Shown: piece by piece, positions 24,352-33,103 of the stretch
Layout: the number at the start of each line of letters is the position of its first letter
Position numbering within the stretch: position 1 is the first letter of the stretch
Assembly (NCBI GenBank): GCA_022562935.1
Contig: JADFOI010000004.1
Span: 1 to 54,232, forward strand
DNA from: Acidobacteriota bacterium
GTDB lineage: Bacteria; Acidobacteriota; UBA6911; RPQK01; JADFOI01
DNA: 54,232 nucleotides
Direction: 5' to 3'
Program-made: the position numbers and the translations under genes
The notes under the pieces: model-generated
Told to the model about the DNA's origin: nothing
The model's input: only the letters and a program-made list of their open reading frames with translations
Databases searched by the model: none

Positions 24352-25235
24352 TCAATCATTTTATCCACCGAGTCGGCACCCGGCGAGAATTGTACGTCAA
24401 ACAGCAGATCCGTGGCACCCAGCTCTTGGGTTGCCGCAATGTCGCCCTTGATCTGCTCGAGCGTCCCCGTGAAATCGGCACGCTCGTTCTCTAGCGGGGA
24501 ATCTGAGATCTCGAGGTTGGCCCGAACAAGAAGATCCAGCTTCTCGGGATCGCGGCCGAACTCCTGGGCCATTTCCTTGATGCCCTCGAACATCTGAGCC
24601 ACTCCACCCAGGGGAATTCCCACCGGCATCCAGCCATCGCTGTATTGGGCCACTCGCCGCAGAGCAGCCGGAACATAGGCGGCCAAAAAGATGGGCGGGC
24701 GCGGTTTCTGAATGGGCTTGGGACCTATAAACGATTTGGGGATGCGGTAGTACTCTCCCTCGAATTCCACCGGATCTGTGGTCCAAATCGCTTCTAAAAC
24801 CTGAAGGCTTTCATCTGCTCGCTTGCCCCGAGTCTTCATGGAAGTACCGACAGCATCGTATTCATCGGGTGACCATCCATTGCCAAAGCCAACCTGCAAG
24901 CGCCCTCCTGAAAGAACATCAAGCGTACTCAAGCGCCGCGCCAAAAGGGTCGGGTTATAGAAGGGAATGTTGAGGACGCTGGTTCCCAAGCTGATTTTCG
25001 TCGTGTGAGCGGCAACAAAGGTGAGTGTTTCCAGTGGGTCCAACACGTTCTTGTATAACGCGGGCAAGGTGCCATCCCCCACCGGATAAGGGGACTGAGG
25101 ATCCACCGGCCAGAGCACTCGATCCAGTACCCACAAACTGTCAAAGCCAAGGTCTTCCGCACCTTTGGCCACCCGAATCAGGGCCTCAGCCCCTGCTAAA
25201 GGGCCGATTTGGGGTAAAGCAAATCCTAAACGCAT
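24318..25235 (-). CDS. LLM-class F420-dependent oxidoreductase
   Basis: 305-residue luciferase-like TIM barrel. Marks: MRLGFALPQIGPLAGAEALI, GFDSLWVLDRVLWP, TKISLGTSVLNIPFYNPTLL, LSGGRLQVGFGNGWSPDEYD, FIGPKPIQKPRPPIFLA and YSDGWMPVG. This matches the Rv2161c-like subgroup that uses reduced F420. It is first in a four-gene minus-strand unit with the PPOX protein, deacetylase and permease, and probably acts on the imported compound. A C-terminal fragment of another LLM enzyme lies just upstream. Confidence 0.92.
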   Translation of the reverse strand: MRLGFALPQIGPLAGAEALIRVAKGAEDLGFDSLWVLDRVLWPVDPQSPYPVGDGTLPALYKNVLDPLETLTFVAAHTTKISLGTSVLNIPFYNPTLLARRLSTLDVLSGGRLQVGFGNGWSPDEYDAVGTSMKTRGKRADESLQVLEAIWTTDPVEFEGEYYRIPKSFIGPKPIQKPRPPIFLAAYVPAALRRVAQYSDGWMPVGIPLGGVAQMFEGIKEMAQEFGRDPEKLDLLVRANLEISDSPLENERADFTGTLEQIKGDIAATQELGATDLLFDVQFSPGADSVDKMIEWMEQLRELAR

Positions 25236-25249
25236 AGGTCTCTCCTTTT

Positions 25250-25663
25250 CTATGTGGTTATAGCAATTGGGCCTTTCCGACTCCTGTCGCTGCTCATAGA
25301 TGAAGGGATCACTCGCTCATAAAACAAGTCGAGCTGCTCCAGCTCATCATCCAGGGGCCACAGAAAAACTCGTTGGGCCCCGGCTGCGGCAAAGGCCGTC
25401 ACTTTCTTCGCACACTCTTCCGGAGGTCCGATGGGCAGCCTTTCCCGGAGCTCTTCCAGAGGGCGGTTCAAGGTTGGCCCGAGCACTGTGGAAAGAACCT
25501 CCTCCGCTTTGAAGCGGTCTTCTGTGACATACCTCCACAGGGTGGAGATGCCCTTGGGAAAAGACTCAGGTTTTTTTCCGACCAGAGAGAGTTGTTGGGA
25601 AGGATAGGCAAGACTTTCTGCAAATCCCTCGGGTGGTGAACACCATATTCCATACTCCTCCAA
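25250..25663 (-). pseudogene. C-terminal fragment of an LLM-class oxidoreductase
   Basis: The 137 residues hold LWRYVTEDRFKAEEVLSTVL, RPLEELRERLPIGPPEECAK and AAGAQRVFLWPLDDELEQLD, which correspond to the last third of LLM barrels. The flavin-binding N-terminal two thirds are missing and no continuation is seen upstream of 25663. Probably the remnant of a second LLM gene, related to but not a duplicate of the intact neighbour. Confidence 0.75.
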
Positions 25664-25787
25664 GAATGTTATGGATTTTCTAAAAAAGCAAGTGGCTACA
25701 TCTCTTTAGTGGATGGATTTGTAACACTTACCCAAGCAACATTGACGCAGGGAGATGCTATTGTATCCTGAGGTGAAGGTCGCCCCT

Positions 25788-25976
25788 ATGAAAGTCGTCT
25801 CGGTTGCAGCAGCCGTTATTTGTACCGCATTGATTTTCGCACTGCCCCGTTGGACCAGCGCTCTGCCCGATATCCTCAATCTATTCCTCGGTATTTTGAC
25901 GGGTGTGGTCTGGTTTTTAGTGCTCCTATTTGCCCTGAGCACCCTGAGGAGCACAGAACAGAAAATCGATTCTTGA
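25788..25976 (+). CDS. Small two-span membrane protein
   Basis: About 62 residues from MKVVSVAAA at 25788 (frame open to 25755). Two hydrophobic segments, VVSVAAAVICTALIFALP and LFLGILTGVVWFLVLLFAL, with a charged tail. It lies 15 bp upstream of the next membrane gene and is probably co-transcribed with it and the flavin oxidase. No recognised family. Confidence 0.5.
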   Translation: MKVVSVAAAVICTALIFALPRWTSALPDILNLFLGILTGVVWFLVLLFALSTLRSTEQKIDS

Positions 25977-25991
25977 GGAGAACGCAGGAGG

Positions 25992-26441
25992 ATGAAGGCC
26001 CAGGCGGTCATACTCGGCTTGCTGGCCTGCGCATTCCTGGGGCGGGTGCTGGGCCAGGTCACTGTTGCGCTCCTTGAGCCCGACTGGTTGCCCCCCATGC
26101 AGGACGGGTACTCGGGTCTGCTCCCCTACTCGATCCTGCTTCCTATTCAGGTAGCCATACTACTGATTCAAGCGCGCATCTCCTGGGATCTCTGGCGCGG
26201 ATCCGGATTTTTCACCCAACGCTATCCACGCTTCGGTGTGAGGCTCGGCTGGTTCAGCTACGGATACTTCGCGGTTATGGTGATCCGCTACCTGATCACC
26301 ATGGTCCTCTTCCCGGAACGTCGCTGGTTGGGCAGCGGTACGATTCCCATCGTTTTCCATTGGGTCCTGGCCGCCTTTCTCTTGACCTGGAGCCGATTCC
26401 ACAACCCATCAAACGGAGGTCTACATGCTGACACGACGTGA
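25992..26441 (+). CDS. Four-span membrane protein of unknown function
   Basis: 149 residues with four hydrophobic segments, ending FHWVLAAFLLTWSRFHNP. The central text GSGFFTQRYPRFGVRLGWFS is conserved-looking and likely faces the cytoplasm. It overlaps the start of the flavin oxidase gene by 17 bp, so the two are translationally coupled. It may be a membrane partner or quinone-side anchor of the oxidase; that is inferred from the overlap alone. Confidence 0.65.
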   Translation: MKAQAVILGLLACAFLGRVLGQVTVALLEPDWLPPMQDGYSGLLPYSILLPIQVAILLIQARISWDLWRGSGFFTQRYPRFGVRLGWFSYGYFAVMVIRYLITMVLFPERRWLGSGTIPIVFHWVLAAFLLTWSRFHNPSNGGLHADTT

Positions 26442-27915
26442 ATTACTCAAACGGGCCACTCGGGCCGGAATCGCCGCTGCACTGATGCCGGCCGCCTGCA
26501 CCGTACCGACTCCAGAGCCAGCCGGCGTCTGGGTCAACGACGTCCATTCCCAGCTCAATCGTACCCGTGTGCTGGGTATCGATCGTCCCGCCAACGTGGA
26601 AGCATTGCAGGCGGTCGTGAGTAAGGCTCGCAACGAGGAGCGCAGTATTTCCGTCATGGGGGGCCGTCACGCCATGGGAGGACAACAGTTCGGCAGCGAC
26701 ACCTTCCTCATCGATATGAATGGCATGCAGGGTATCCACGAGTTTGACGCGCAGAAGGGCGAGGTCGAGATCGGTGCGGGAATGCAGTGGCCGGAATTGA
26801 TTGCGGATTTGCTGGAACTTCAGCGCGGCCGTGAGCGCCCGTGGGGAATTGTCCAGAAACAGACCGGCGCCGACCGCCTCAGTATCGGCGGTGCGCTGGC
26901 AGCTAACGTGCACAGCCGTGGCCTAAGTTACCAGCCCATCGTGCAAGACGTGGAAGCCTTCACCCTCATCGACGCAAGAGGCGAAATCCTCCGCTGCAGC
27001 CGTCAGGAAAATACCGAGCTCTTTCAATTGACCATCGGTGGCTACGGCCTCTTTGGTGTCATTGCCACCGTGCGACTCCGACTGGCACCCCGACAAAAGA
27101 TCGAGCGGGTGGTTGAGGTGACCGATGTTTCAGGCATCGCCAGCCGCTTTGAGGAACGCATTGAGCAGGGCTTTCTGTTCGGAGACTTCCAGTATTCAAC
27201 CGACGTCCAATCGGAGTCGCTGCTCCGGCAAGGCGTCTTCTCCTGTTATCGACCCGTGGACCCTGATACACCGGTGCCGGAATCCCAACACGCTCTCAGC
27301 CGTGACAACTGGTTGAGTCTTCTCGAGCTGGGACACGTGAACCGGGCCGAGGCTTTCAATCAATACTCCACGTATTATCTGGGAACCAACGGCCAGGTCT
27401 ACTGGTCCGATACCCATCAGCTCTCCACCTACATTGACGACTATCATTTCGAACTGGGCAGACGAATCGGTGCGCTGTCGGAGGGCACGGAAATGATCAC
27501 CGAGATTGACGTCCCTCGTAACGCCCTGGCCCCTTTCCTGGAGGAGGTGCGAGCGGACTTTATCGAAAACGATGTCAACCTGATTTATGGGACCATCCGG
27601 ATGATTGAACGCGACGACGAGACCTTCCTGGCATGGGCCCGAGAACCCTGGGCCTGTATCATCTTCAATCTGCACACCGCCCATGACGCCGAGTCACTGG
27701 ATCGAACGGCCGAACACTTCCGAAGACTGATCGAGAGAGGCCGTGCTTACGGTGGCACCTACTATTTGACCTACCACCGCTGGGCAACGCGCGATCAACT
27801 GCTGGCCTGCTACCCGCGATTTCCGGAATTCCTTCAGTTGAAACTCCAACACGACCCGCAGGAGCTTTTCCAGAGCGACTGGTATCGCCACTACCGCGCC
27901 CTCTTCTCCGGCTGA
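26425..27915 (+). CDS. FAD-binding oxidoreductase, aldonolactone-oxidase-like, Tat-exported
   Basis: 496 residues. The N-terminus MLTRRELLKRATRAGIAAAL is a Tat-type signal followed by AAC, a possible lipobox. The FAD_binding_4 domain spans about 45-220: RPANVEALQAVVSKARNEER, SVMGGRHAMGGQQ (pyrophosphate/His loop), VEIGAGMQWPELI, SIGGALAANVHSRG and LTIGGYGLFGVIATV. The remainder is a substrate domain ending HDPQELFQSDWYRHYR. It resembles the sugar-lactone/cytokinin oxidase superfamily; the substrate cannot be assigned. Translationally coupled to the membrane gene before it. Confidence 0.87.
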   Translation: MLTRRELLKRATRAGIAAALMPAACTVPTPEPAGVWVNDVHSQLNRTRVLGIDRPANVEALQAVVSKARNEERSISVMGGRHAMGGQQFGSDTFLIDMNGMQGIHEFDAQKGEVEIGAGMQWPELIADLLELQRGRERPWGIVQKQTGADRLSIGGALAANVHSRGLSYQPIVQDVEAFTLIDARGEILRCSRQENTELFQLTIGGYGLFGVIATVRLRLAPRQKIERVVEVTDVSGIASRFEERIEQGFLFGDFQYSTDVQSESLLRQGVFSCYRPVDPDTPVPESQHALSRDNWLSLLELGHVNRAEAFNQYSTYYLGTNGQVYWSDTHQLSTYIDDYHFELGRRIGALSEGTEMITEIDVPRNALAPFLEEVRADFIENDVNLIYGTIRMIERDDETFLAWAREPWACIIFNLHTAHDAESLDRTAEHFRRLIERGRAYGGTYYLTYHRWATRDQLLACYPRFPEFLQLKLQHDPQELFQSDWYRHYRALFSG

Positions 27916-27945
27916 GCGAAGCAGGCTGAGACTTTGGGTCTCGGA

Positions 27946-28302
27946 TCAGTGCTCTTCAGTGGTCGTCTCTGCCCAACTGGGATGCGGAGCCATGAAGACC
28001 AGACAAATCAAACGCTTGTTGCTGGTATTTTCCACTCCATGAAGCTCATCCGAGAAGGCACACGTGATTTCCCCCGACCTGAGTAAGCGCGTTTCCTGGC
28101 CGATGGTGAAAGAGCCTTCCCCTTCCACGACGTAGTAGATCTTGTCGTTCCCCTTATGGCTATGGATTTTCTGCATCTGCCCAGGTTCCAGGCAATAGAG
28201 GTCGCAAAACATCCGCGGACTCTCAAAGAGATTCACCTTCTGCATTTTCTCGGAACTGAATTGAACCGCTTCGGTGATCGTTCTTACTTCCATAAACAGC
28301 AT
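27946..28302 (-). CDS. Cupin-domain protein
   Basis: 118 residues forming a single cupin barrel. Motif 1 is QKIHSHKGNDKIYYVVEGEG (two metal His, Lys in place of the third, Glu), motif 2 is CAFSDELHGVEN. It probably binds a metal and a small ligand and could be regulatory or enzymatic. Starts at 28302, or at the second Met at 28293. Convergent with the flavin oxidase; repeat A6 begins 16 bp upstream of its start, so the promoter lies in or beyond the repeat. Confidence 0.82.
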   Translation of the reverse strand: MLFMEVRTITEAVQFSSEKMQKVNLFESPRMFCDLYCLEPGQMQKIHSHKGNDKIYYVVEGEGSFTIGQETRLLRSGEITCAFSDELHGVENTSNKRLICLVFMAPHPSWAETTTEEH

Positions 28303-28318
28303 TGTATCTTGAACCGCT

Positions 28319-28498
28319 AGCCCGGACTATGCATAGATTCTCTACTGCAGCGACGAAATCATCCGGCGTGCTGCACCGCCTGCGTGACCCGCAGCAGGTG
28401 CCCCCGACCCGCAAAGCGGGTGTCCCCGCGCGTGGCGCAACGCACCCAGATCGGCGCTTTCGTCGCTTCGTGACAAGAACCTGTGCATAGTCCGGGCT
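28319..28498 (+). repeat. Family A long-hairpin repeat, copy A6 (arm type ATGCAT)
   Basis: Left arm AGCCCGGACTATGCATAG; right arm reverse complement AGCCCGGACTATGCACAG. The distinctive GGAC is present in both arms. The core contains TCTCTACTGCAGCGACGAAA, ATCCGGCGTGCTGCACCG, two GACCCGCAA-type hairpins, CGCGCGTGGCGCAACGCA and GCTTCGTGACAAGAACC. Lies between the divergent cupin and MFS genes. Confidence 0.92.
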
Positions 28499-28536
28499 TG
28501 GAGTTCTACATAGAGAGAGCCAGCCAGTAAGCTAAG

Positions 28537-29769
28537 ATGCCAGATAACATGATCACCTTTCACCGGGTTAAAGAGTTTTTCGGCCTGCAAAAGAGCATGG
28601 TCGGGCTTTTGGCGATGGTGGTGCTGGTGGGGATGGGCGAGAAAATGGGGGAGCGGTTTCTCCCCATTTACCTGATCACCCTGGGGGGTGGTGCTCTTTC
28701 CGTTGGGCTGCTCAGCGGCATGGACAATCTGTTGTCGGCTCTCTATTCCTTCCCCGGAGGATACCTGGCCGACCGGCTGGGCACCAAACGGGCGCTGCTG
28801 GTTTTCAACCTTATTGCCATGGTGGGATTTGTCGTGGTCATCCTGATTCCTGCCTGGCAGGCGGTCATCGTGGGATCCGTCTTCTTTTTGAGCTGGACGG
28901 CCATTTCGCTGCCGGCAACGATGGGACTGGTTGCCCAAGTGCTTCCCAAAAACAGACGCACCATGGGAGTCACCATGCACTCTCTGGTGCGCCGCTTCCC
29001 GATGGCCCTGGGTCCGCTCGTGGGTGGAGTCTGCATCGACATCTGGGGCCGTGTGAACGGCATCCGTATTGCTTTCATCGGGGCCCTGGCCATGGCCGTG
29101 GTCGCTGCTATCGTGCAGCAGATCCTGATTAAAGAGGATGCCAGGGACCAAGAGGCTCAAGCCACAAAATCACAAGCCGAGAAAAACCCCTTCCGACTGC
29201 TCCGGGAAATGACCCCCAAGCTGCGCAATCTGCTCATCTCCGATATCCTCATCCGTTTTTGCGAGCAGATTCCTTACGCTTTCGTGGTCCTATGGTGCAT
29301 GGAGGTCATAACCATGCCTGTGACCGGCCTGCAGTTTGGTCTTCTGACCACGGTGGAAATGGCAACCGCCCTCTTGATCTATATACCGGTCGCCTACCTT
29401 GCCGATCGAGGCCACAAAAAGCCCTTCGTCCAGATGACCTTCGTGTTCTTTACCCTGTTTCCCCTGGTGCTCTTGTTCTGCCATTCCTTCTGGCCACTGG
29501 CGGGAGCATTCGTTCTTCGTGGGCTCAAGGAGTTTGGCGAACCCACTCGCAAGGCACTCATCATGGACCTGGCTCCGGAGAACCGTAAAGCCGGAATGTT
29601 CGGGCTCTATTATCTGCTGCGGGACGTGGTTGTTTCAGTGGCAGCCTTTGGCGGAGCCTATCTTTGGATCATTGGTCCTGCAGTGAACCTGTGGGTGGCT
29701 TTTGGCTTCGGCGTGCTGGGCACTTGCTGGTTCACCTGGAAGGGCCAAGACCTGTCTGACCTCCCCTAG
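28537..29769 (+). CDS. MFS transporter
   Basis: 410 residues with twelve predicted spans. The loop 2-3 motif is GGYLADRLGTKRALL and the matching loop 8-9 motif is AYLADRGHKKPFVQ, diagnostic of the major facilitator superfamily. Other marks are VPKNRRTMG-like text (LPKNRRTMGVTMHSLVRRFP) and GLKEFGEPTRKALIMDLAP. It is probably a proton-driven exporter; the substrate is unknown. Its TAG stop (29767-29769) overlaps the first bases of repeat A7. Confidence 0.92.
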   Translation: MPDNMITFHRVKEFFGLQKSMVGLLAMVVLVGMGEKMGERFLPIYLITLGGGALSVGLLSGMDNLLSALYSFPGGYLADRLGTKRALLVFNLIAMVGFVVVILIPAWQAVIVGSVFFLSWTAISLPATMGLVAQVLPKNRRTMGVTMHSLVRRFPMALGPLVGGVCIDIWGRVNGIRIAFIGALAMAVVAAIVQQILIKEDARDQEAQATKSQAEKNPFRLLREMTPKLRNLLISDILIRFCEQIPYAFVVLWCMEVITMPVTGLQFGLLTTVEMATALLIYIPVAYLADRGHKKPFVQMTFVFFTLFPLVLLFCHSFWPLAGAFVLRGLKEFGEPTRKALIMDLAPENRKAGMFGLYYLLRDVVVSVAAFGGAYLWIIGPAVNLWVAFGFGVLGTCWFTWKGQDLSDLP

Positions 29770-29939
29770 CCAGGGTTATGCATAAATTGTCTACTGCAGT
29801 GCCGCAATCATCCGGCGTGCTGCACCGACTGCGCGACCCGCAAGCGGGTACCCCCGACCCGCAAGCGGGTGCCCTCGCACGCCTGGTCATCGTAGCGCCT
29901 GCGCCACTTCGTTACGAAAACCTACGCATAATCCCGGCT
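29768..29939 (+). repeat. Family A long-hairpin repeat, copy A7 (arm type ATGCAT)
   Basis: Left arm AGCCAGGGTTATGCATAA; right arm reverse complement AGCCGGGATTATGCGTAG. Core with TCTACTGCAGTGCCGCAATC, ATCCGGCGTGCTGCACCG and the GACCCGCAAGCGGGT hairpin twice in tandem. It follows the MFS stop codon directly and precedes the barrel gene by 60 bp. Confidence 0.9.
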
Positions 29940-29999
29940 GCACCCCGTAATCGCCGTCACCAACTCAGAGGTACACCCGGCAGTAGAATCAACATCGAG

Positions 30000-31247
30000 A
30001 TGTGGACCTTGAAAGCCTGCTCCGAGACAAACCGGGCGAAGCTGAGCCCCTATTGGGCGAAGTGCTTCACCGCTCTCTGGCTGTTCACAGCCCCTTCTGT
30101 GGCCTTGGGCTTTGCCCAGGGGACGGGGGAGCCGCAGGAAGAATCGCCTGCTGAGGGAGCGCTGGAGAAAATCGAAAAGGCGACGCGCTTCTTGGGAAAC
30201 ATCACACGGAGTTGGAAGGGTGTCCGTTTTGCACCTGGAGATTTCCCTGCGGGTGCCGGCTTTGTCTACGGTGTCGGCTACACCCCTTTTGAGCCGGATG
30301 CCCTGGCGGGCGACGTGGAATTGCCCAACCGAGCCGACGTTGACCTTATGGCTTCCTATAGCACGCGTCAGTATTACCAGGTCGGTTTCGACCTAATCTT
30401 GCGTACCCTCAGCGGTGTCCCCTTAAACCTGGCCTTTCAGGTCAAAGCCAACGAATTCCCCCAAGAGGATTTTTTCGGCTTCGGTCCAGCGAGCCGTGAG
30501 CAGGACCGGACAAACTACCTCATGAGATCCCTGGAGGTTGGAGCAGAGCTTCAATTCAGGCCTTTCAAAAGATGGAGTGTAGCAGGAGGCATGACCCATT
30601 TGAGTCCCCGTATCGGTTCGGGCAGGGACGATCGCTTTCTCTCCACCGAAGAGCTCTTCGATGAGACCACCCTTCCCGGATTCCAAAGGCAGCCGGATTT
30701 CTGGCGCTACTACGGATCTTTGCGTTACGACTACCGGGACCAACCCTCCAATCCCCGTGTGGGTGGATTTTACGGGGGACGCTTATCCAGTTATCGGGAC
30801 CGGGATCTGGACACCTTTCACTTTCGTCACTTCGAGGGAGATTTACAGCAATTTGTTCCCCTCCCCAAAAGATCGGTGATTGCTCTGCGCATCAACCTAG
30901 TGATGACCGATTTCAGCACCGGCAACGCCGTACCGTTCTACTACATGCCGACGCTGGGGGGTGGGGAGAAGCTTCGCGGCTTCCGGGAGTTTAGATTCCG
31001 TGACCTCAACAGCTTGCTCCTGACCGCCGAGTACCGATGGCAGGCCTGGCCCTCCCTCAACATGACCCTGTTTGTGGATGCAGGTAAGGTCACCTTCGAT
31101 CACGCCGATCTGCATTTCAAGAATCTGGAAACCACCTACGGTATTGGATTTCGCTTCCATAGCCCCGAGGCCCTCCTGCTGCGACTGGACCTGGCCTTCA
31201 GTCGGGAGGGAGTCATCCCCCTCTTCAGATACAGCCATGTCTTCTGA
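30000..31247 (+). CDS. BamA/TamA-type outer-membrane beta-barrel protein
   Basis: About 415 residues from MWTLKACSE at 30000. A signal segment near residues 20-38 (TALWLFTAPSVALGFA) is followed by an acidic stretch and a barrel. C-terminal marks of the surface-antigen/Omp85 family are RYDYRDQPSNPRVGGFYGG, TLGGGEKLRGFREFRFRDLN, LLLTAEYRWQ and the final phenylalanine FRYSHVF required for barrel insertion. POTRA domains are absent, so it is a short barrel-only member. The frame runs upstream into repeat A7, which I exclude. Confidence 0.87.
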   Translation: MWTLKACSETNRAKLSPYWAKCFTALWLFTAPSVALGFAQGTGEPQEESPAEGALEKIEKATRFLGNITRSWKGVRFAPGDFPAGAGFVYGVGYTPFEPDALAGDVELPNRADVDLMASYSTRQYYQVGFDLILRTLSGVPLNLAFQVKANEFPQEDFFGFGPASREQDRTNYLMRSLEVGAELQFRPFKRWSVAGGMTHLSPRIGSGRDDRFLSTEELFDETTLPGFQRQPDFWRYYGSLRYDYRDQPSNPRVGGFYGGRLSSYRDRDLDTFHFRHFEGDLQQFVPLPKRSVIALRINLVMTDFSTGNAVPFYYMPTLGGGEKLRGFREFRFRDLNSLLLTAEYRWQAWPSLNMTLFVDAGKVTFDHADLHFKNLETTYGIGFRFHSPEALLLRLDLAFSREGVIPLFRYSHVF

Positions 31248-31272
31248 GGGCGCCAGAAGGGGCAGGTGACGA

Positions 31273-32238
31273 TCAACAGCTGAATCGCTGGACGTTGAGA
31301 ATTCCATTCCAGGGGGCGATGGCGATGGAAACGTTGCCCAAGCATTTGGCCTGGCAGGCCAGACGGATGGGGGGATGAGTTTCCTGCTCGGAGTTGCCAA
31401 AGTCATAGCCGAAATATTTCAAGCGCTTTTTTTCGAATTTACTGATTTCGGACAACTTTTCCTTCCCGCCCAGAACACCAATCCAGCAGGTTCCACAGTT
31501 TGCGACACGGCATTGAAAAGGTATCGGTCCTCCAATACGTCGCGGGTCAATCGACTGATAGTCTCTCTCATCCTTCCCGGCCGCCATGGAAATATCCTGT
31601 CCATGGATGGCCTGGAAACAGGCTGACTTATCCTGCTCGTTGAAGGTGACCGTATACCTGGCATCCACGGTACGTAAAAATCCCAAGAGCCCTCCCCTTT
31701 TTCTGGAACGGGCTCTTAACACCCGCTCGGGAGAGGATTTTCTGTGAGGAGTCTTCAGGGAAGTCGCGGAAAAAGCCTCCGTCCCAATCTGTTGCAGAAC
31801 CATCAGGGCGACGGCCGTGATCCCAAGGAGATGAGACTCAGGAACTCGAAGCTTGGAGGCAATCTGTTTTGCGATGGCCTGGATCTGATCGGTCAGGCTG
31901 CCATCACGGAATATCGAACTCTCGGCATAAGTGCAAACCACTTCGTTAACCTCAGACCAGTATCGAGAGCCGTAGAGAAAGTCGAGTGAGGAATCGACTT
32001 GTTTCTCGAGCCGGTAGCCACCTCTGAGCTCCAGCTTCTGGGCTATTTTCTCGAGATCGTCGGACTCCTGGACAATCTGATGGAGCTGCAAAGGCCAAAA
32101 GGCAAACCAAATGCGAGTGGCATCCTGATCGACCGGGTGAACCAACGGCAGGAGAATATCCAGCGCCTCGCTCCACGATTTGTCATCCTGCTGAGCAAGA
32201 AAAGACTCGAAAGCGTTTGGTTTTTGATTAGCGTCCAT
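31273..32238 (-). CDS. 2Fe-2S ferredoxin-domain protein with helical N-terminus
   Basis: 321 residues from MDANQKPNAF at 32238. Residues about 1-150 are helical and unassigned (SEALDILLPLVHPVDQDATR). The C-terminal 120 residues are a plant-type 2Fe-2S ferredoxin fold: YTVTFNEQDKSACF, GPIPFQCRVANCGTCWIGVL (C-x4-C-x2-C) and RLACQAKCLGNVSIAIAPWN providing the fourth Cys. It is soluble, with no signal peptide. The fusion is uncommon; the helical part may dock a redox partner. Confidence 0.8.
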   Translation of the reverse strand: MDANQKPNAFESFLAQQDDKSWSEALDILLPLVHPVDQDATRIWFAFWPLQLHQIVQESDDLEKIAQKLELRGGYRLEKQVDSSLDFLYGSRYWSEVNEVVCTYAESSIFRDGSLTDQIQAIAKQIASKLRVPESHLLGITAVALMVLQQIGTEAFSATSLKTPHRKSSPERVLRARSRKRGGLLGFLRTVDARYTVTFNEQDKSACFQAIHGQDISMAAGKDERDYQSIDPRRIGGPIPFQCRVANCGTCWIGVLGGKEKLSEISKFEKKRLKYFGYDFGNSEQETHPPIRLACQAKCLGNVSIAIAPWNGILNVQRFSC

Positions 32239-32317
32239 AATCCTTACCTGAAGTCGAGCCGCTTGATCGGAACCCCACGATCGGCGGAGGCAACAGGATA
32301 GCATGGCAGGACCGACT

Positions 32318-32343
32318 AGGCCGGATTATACATCATCCGGGCT
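32318..32343. repeat. Minimal 26-bp family A palindrome at a stop codon
   Basis: Read on the minus strand, AGCCCGGATGATGTATAATC then CGGCCT, nearly the same as 15747-15772. It is flanked by CTAG on both sides. The minus-strand SPOR gene stops on the TAG formed at its edge (32344-32342). Confidence 0.72.
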
Positions 32344-33103
32344 AGGGCCGATGGGGGACGATCCAGACTTTAGGTATCCTTTGGGGTAAACGGCTGCGCA
32401 GGTTCAAGGCCGCTTCTCGAGCCCCCTCTTCTGTAAGGAACGGCCCCACGCGCACACGATAGTAACGACCTGATCCTGGAATATCGGCCTCAAACACCTG
32501 CACGGGATAGCCAGCGTCTTGCAGTACCGTCCGTAACTCCTCGGCTTTCGGGCGTGCTCGGAAAGACCCCACCTGCACGGCAAAACCCGTAGTCTGGGTA
32601 CTAGGGGAACCCAACTGGCTCGCCAATGGCTGCTCAGCCGAGGATGGTGGGGTCTCGGCCTCAGGCGCAGTGCTATCACGGGTGTTTATTGTTTCGGGAG
32701 TAGAAGGTTCAATCGGTGCCCGGCTTCGGACCTCTGGAGGTTCAGGTGGGGCCTCCCTCTTTACTTCTCCCGAGCCTGCTTCAGCTTCTAGTGTGAAATC
32801 CACTATCACTTCATCTGCCCTGCTTCTGAGTGGCACCCCTCGAACCTCAGTCTTGAAACCAGACAAGGAGGCGGTAAGGAGGTAACTTCCCAACGGCAAA
32901 GTCGGCACTCTGTACTTTCCTTCCTTCCCCGTGACCTCGGACCAATTGTTTCCAGTGTTGAGATATCTTGCCGTAATCTGTACACCGATCAGGGGTGTCC
33001 CCGCCTCATCGGTCACCGTTCCCGAAACGGCTGCTGTCGCGATCTGGGCCCAGGCCATGCTGGACACCCACACCACAAAAATCAGGCTTCTGATGAACAT
33101 CAT
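32342..33103 (-). CDS. Exported carboxypeptidase-regulatory-like + SPOR domain protein
   Basis: About 253 residues. GGGGGAG precedes the two Met codons at 33103/33100. The signal peptide is IRSLIFVVWVSSMAWA. Residues about 30-105 are a carboxypeptidase-regulatory-like domain (SGTVTDEAGTPLIGVQITAR, GKYRVPTLPLGSYLLTASLS). A Pro/Ser/Thr/Glu-rich linker leads to a C-terminal SPOR domain of about 75 residues (FAVQVGSFRARPKAEELRTV, YYRVRVGPFLTEEGAREA), which binds denuded septal peptidoglycan. It resembles the SPOR tail of the TPR protein at 35138, and a role at the division septum is plausible. Confidence 0.85.
   Translation of the reverse strand: MMFIRSLIFVVWVSSMAWAQIATAAVSGTVTDEAGTPLIGVQITARYLNTGNNWSEVTGKEGKYRVPTLPLGSYLLTASLSGFKTEVRGVPLRSRADEVIVDFTLEAEAGSGEVKREAPPEPPEVRSRAPIEPSTPETINTRDSTAPEAETPPSSAEQPLASQLGSPSTQTTGFAVQVGSFRARPKAEELRTVLQDAGYPVQVFEADIPGSGRYYRVRVGPFLTEEGAREAALNLRSRLPQRIPKVWIVPHRP

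Noticed and set aside
28342..29160. 272-residue His/Gln-rich minus-strand frame
   Set aside because: Complement of the MFS gene and repeat A6, with no start signal.
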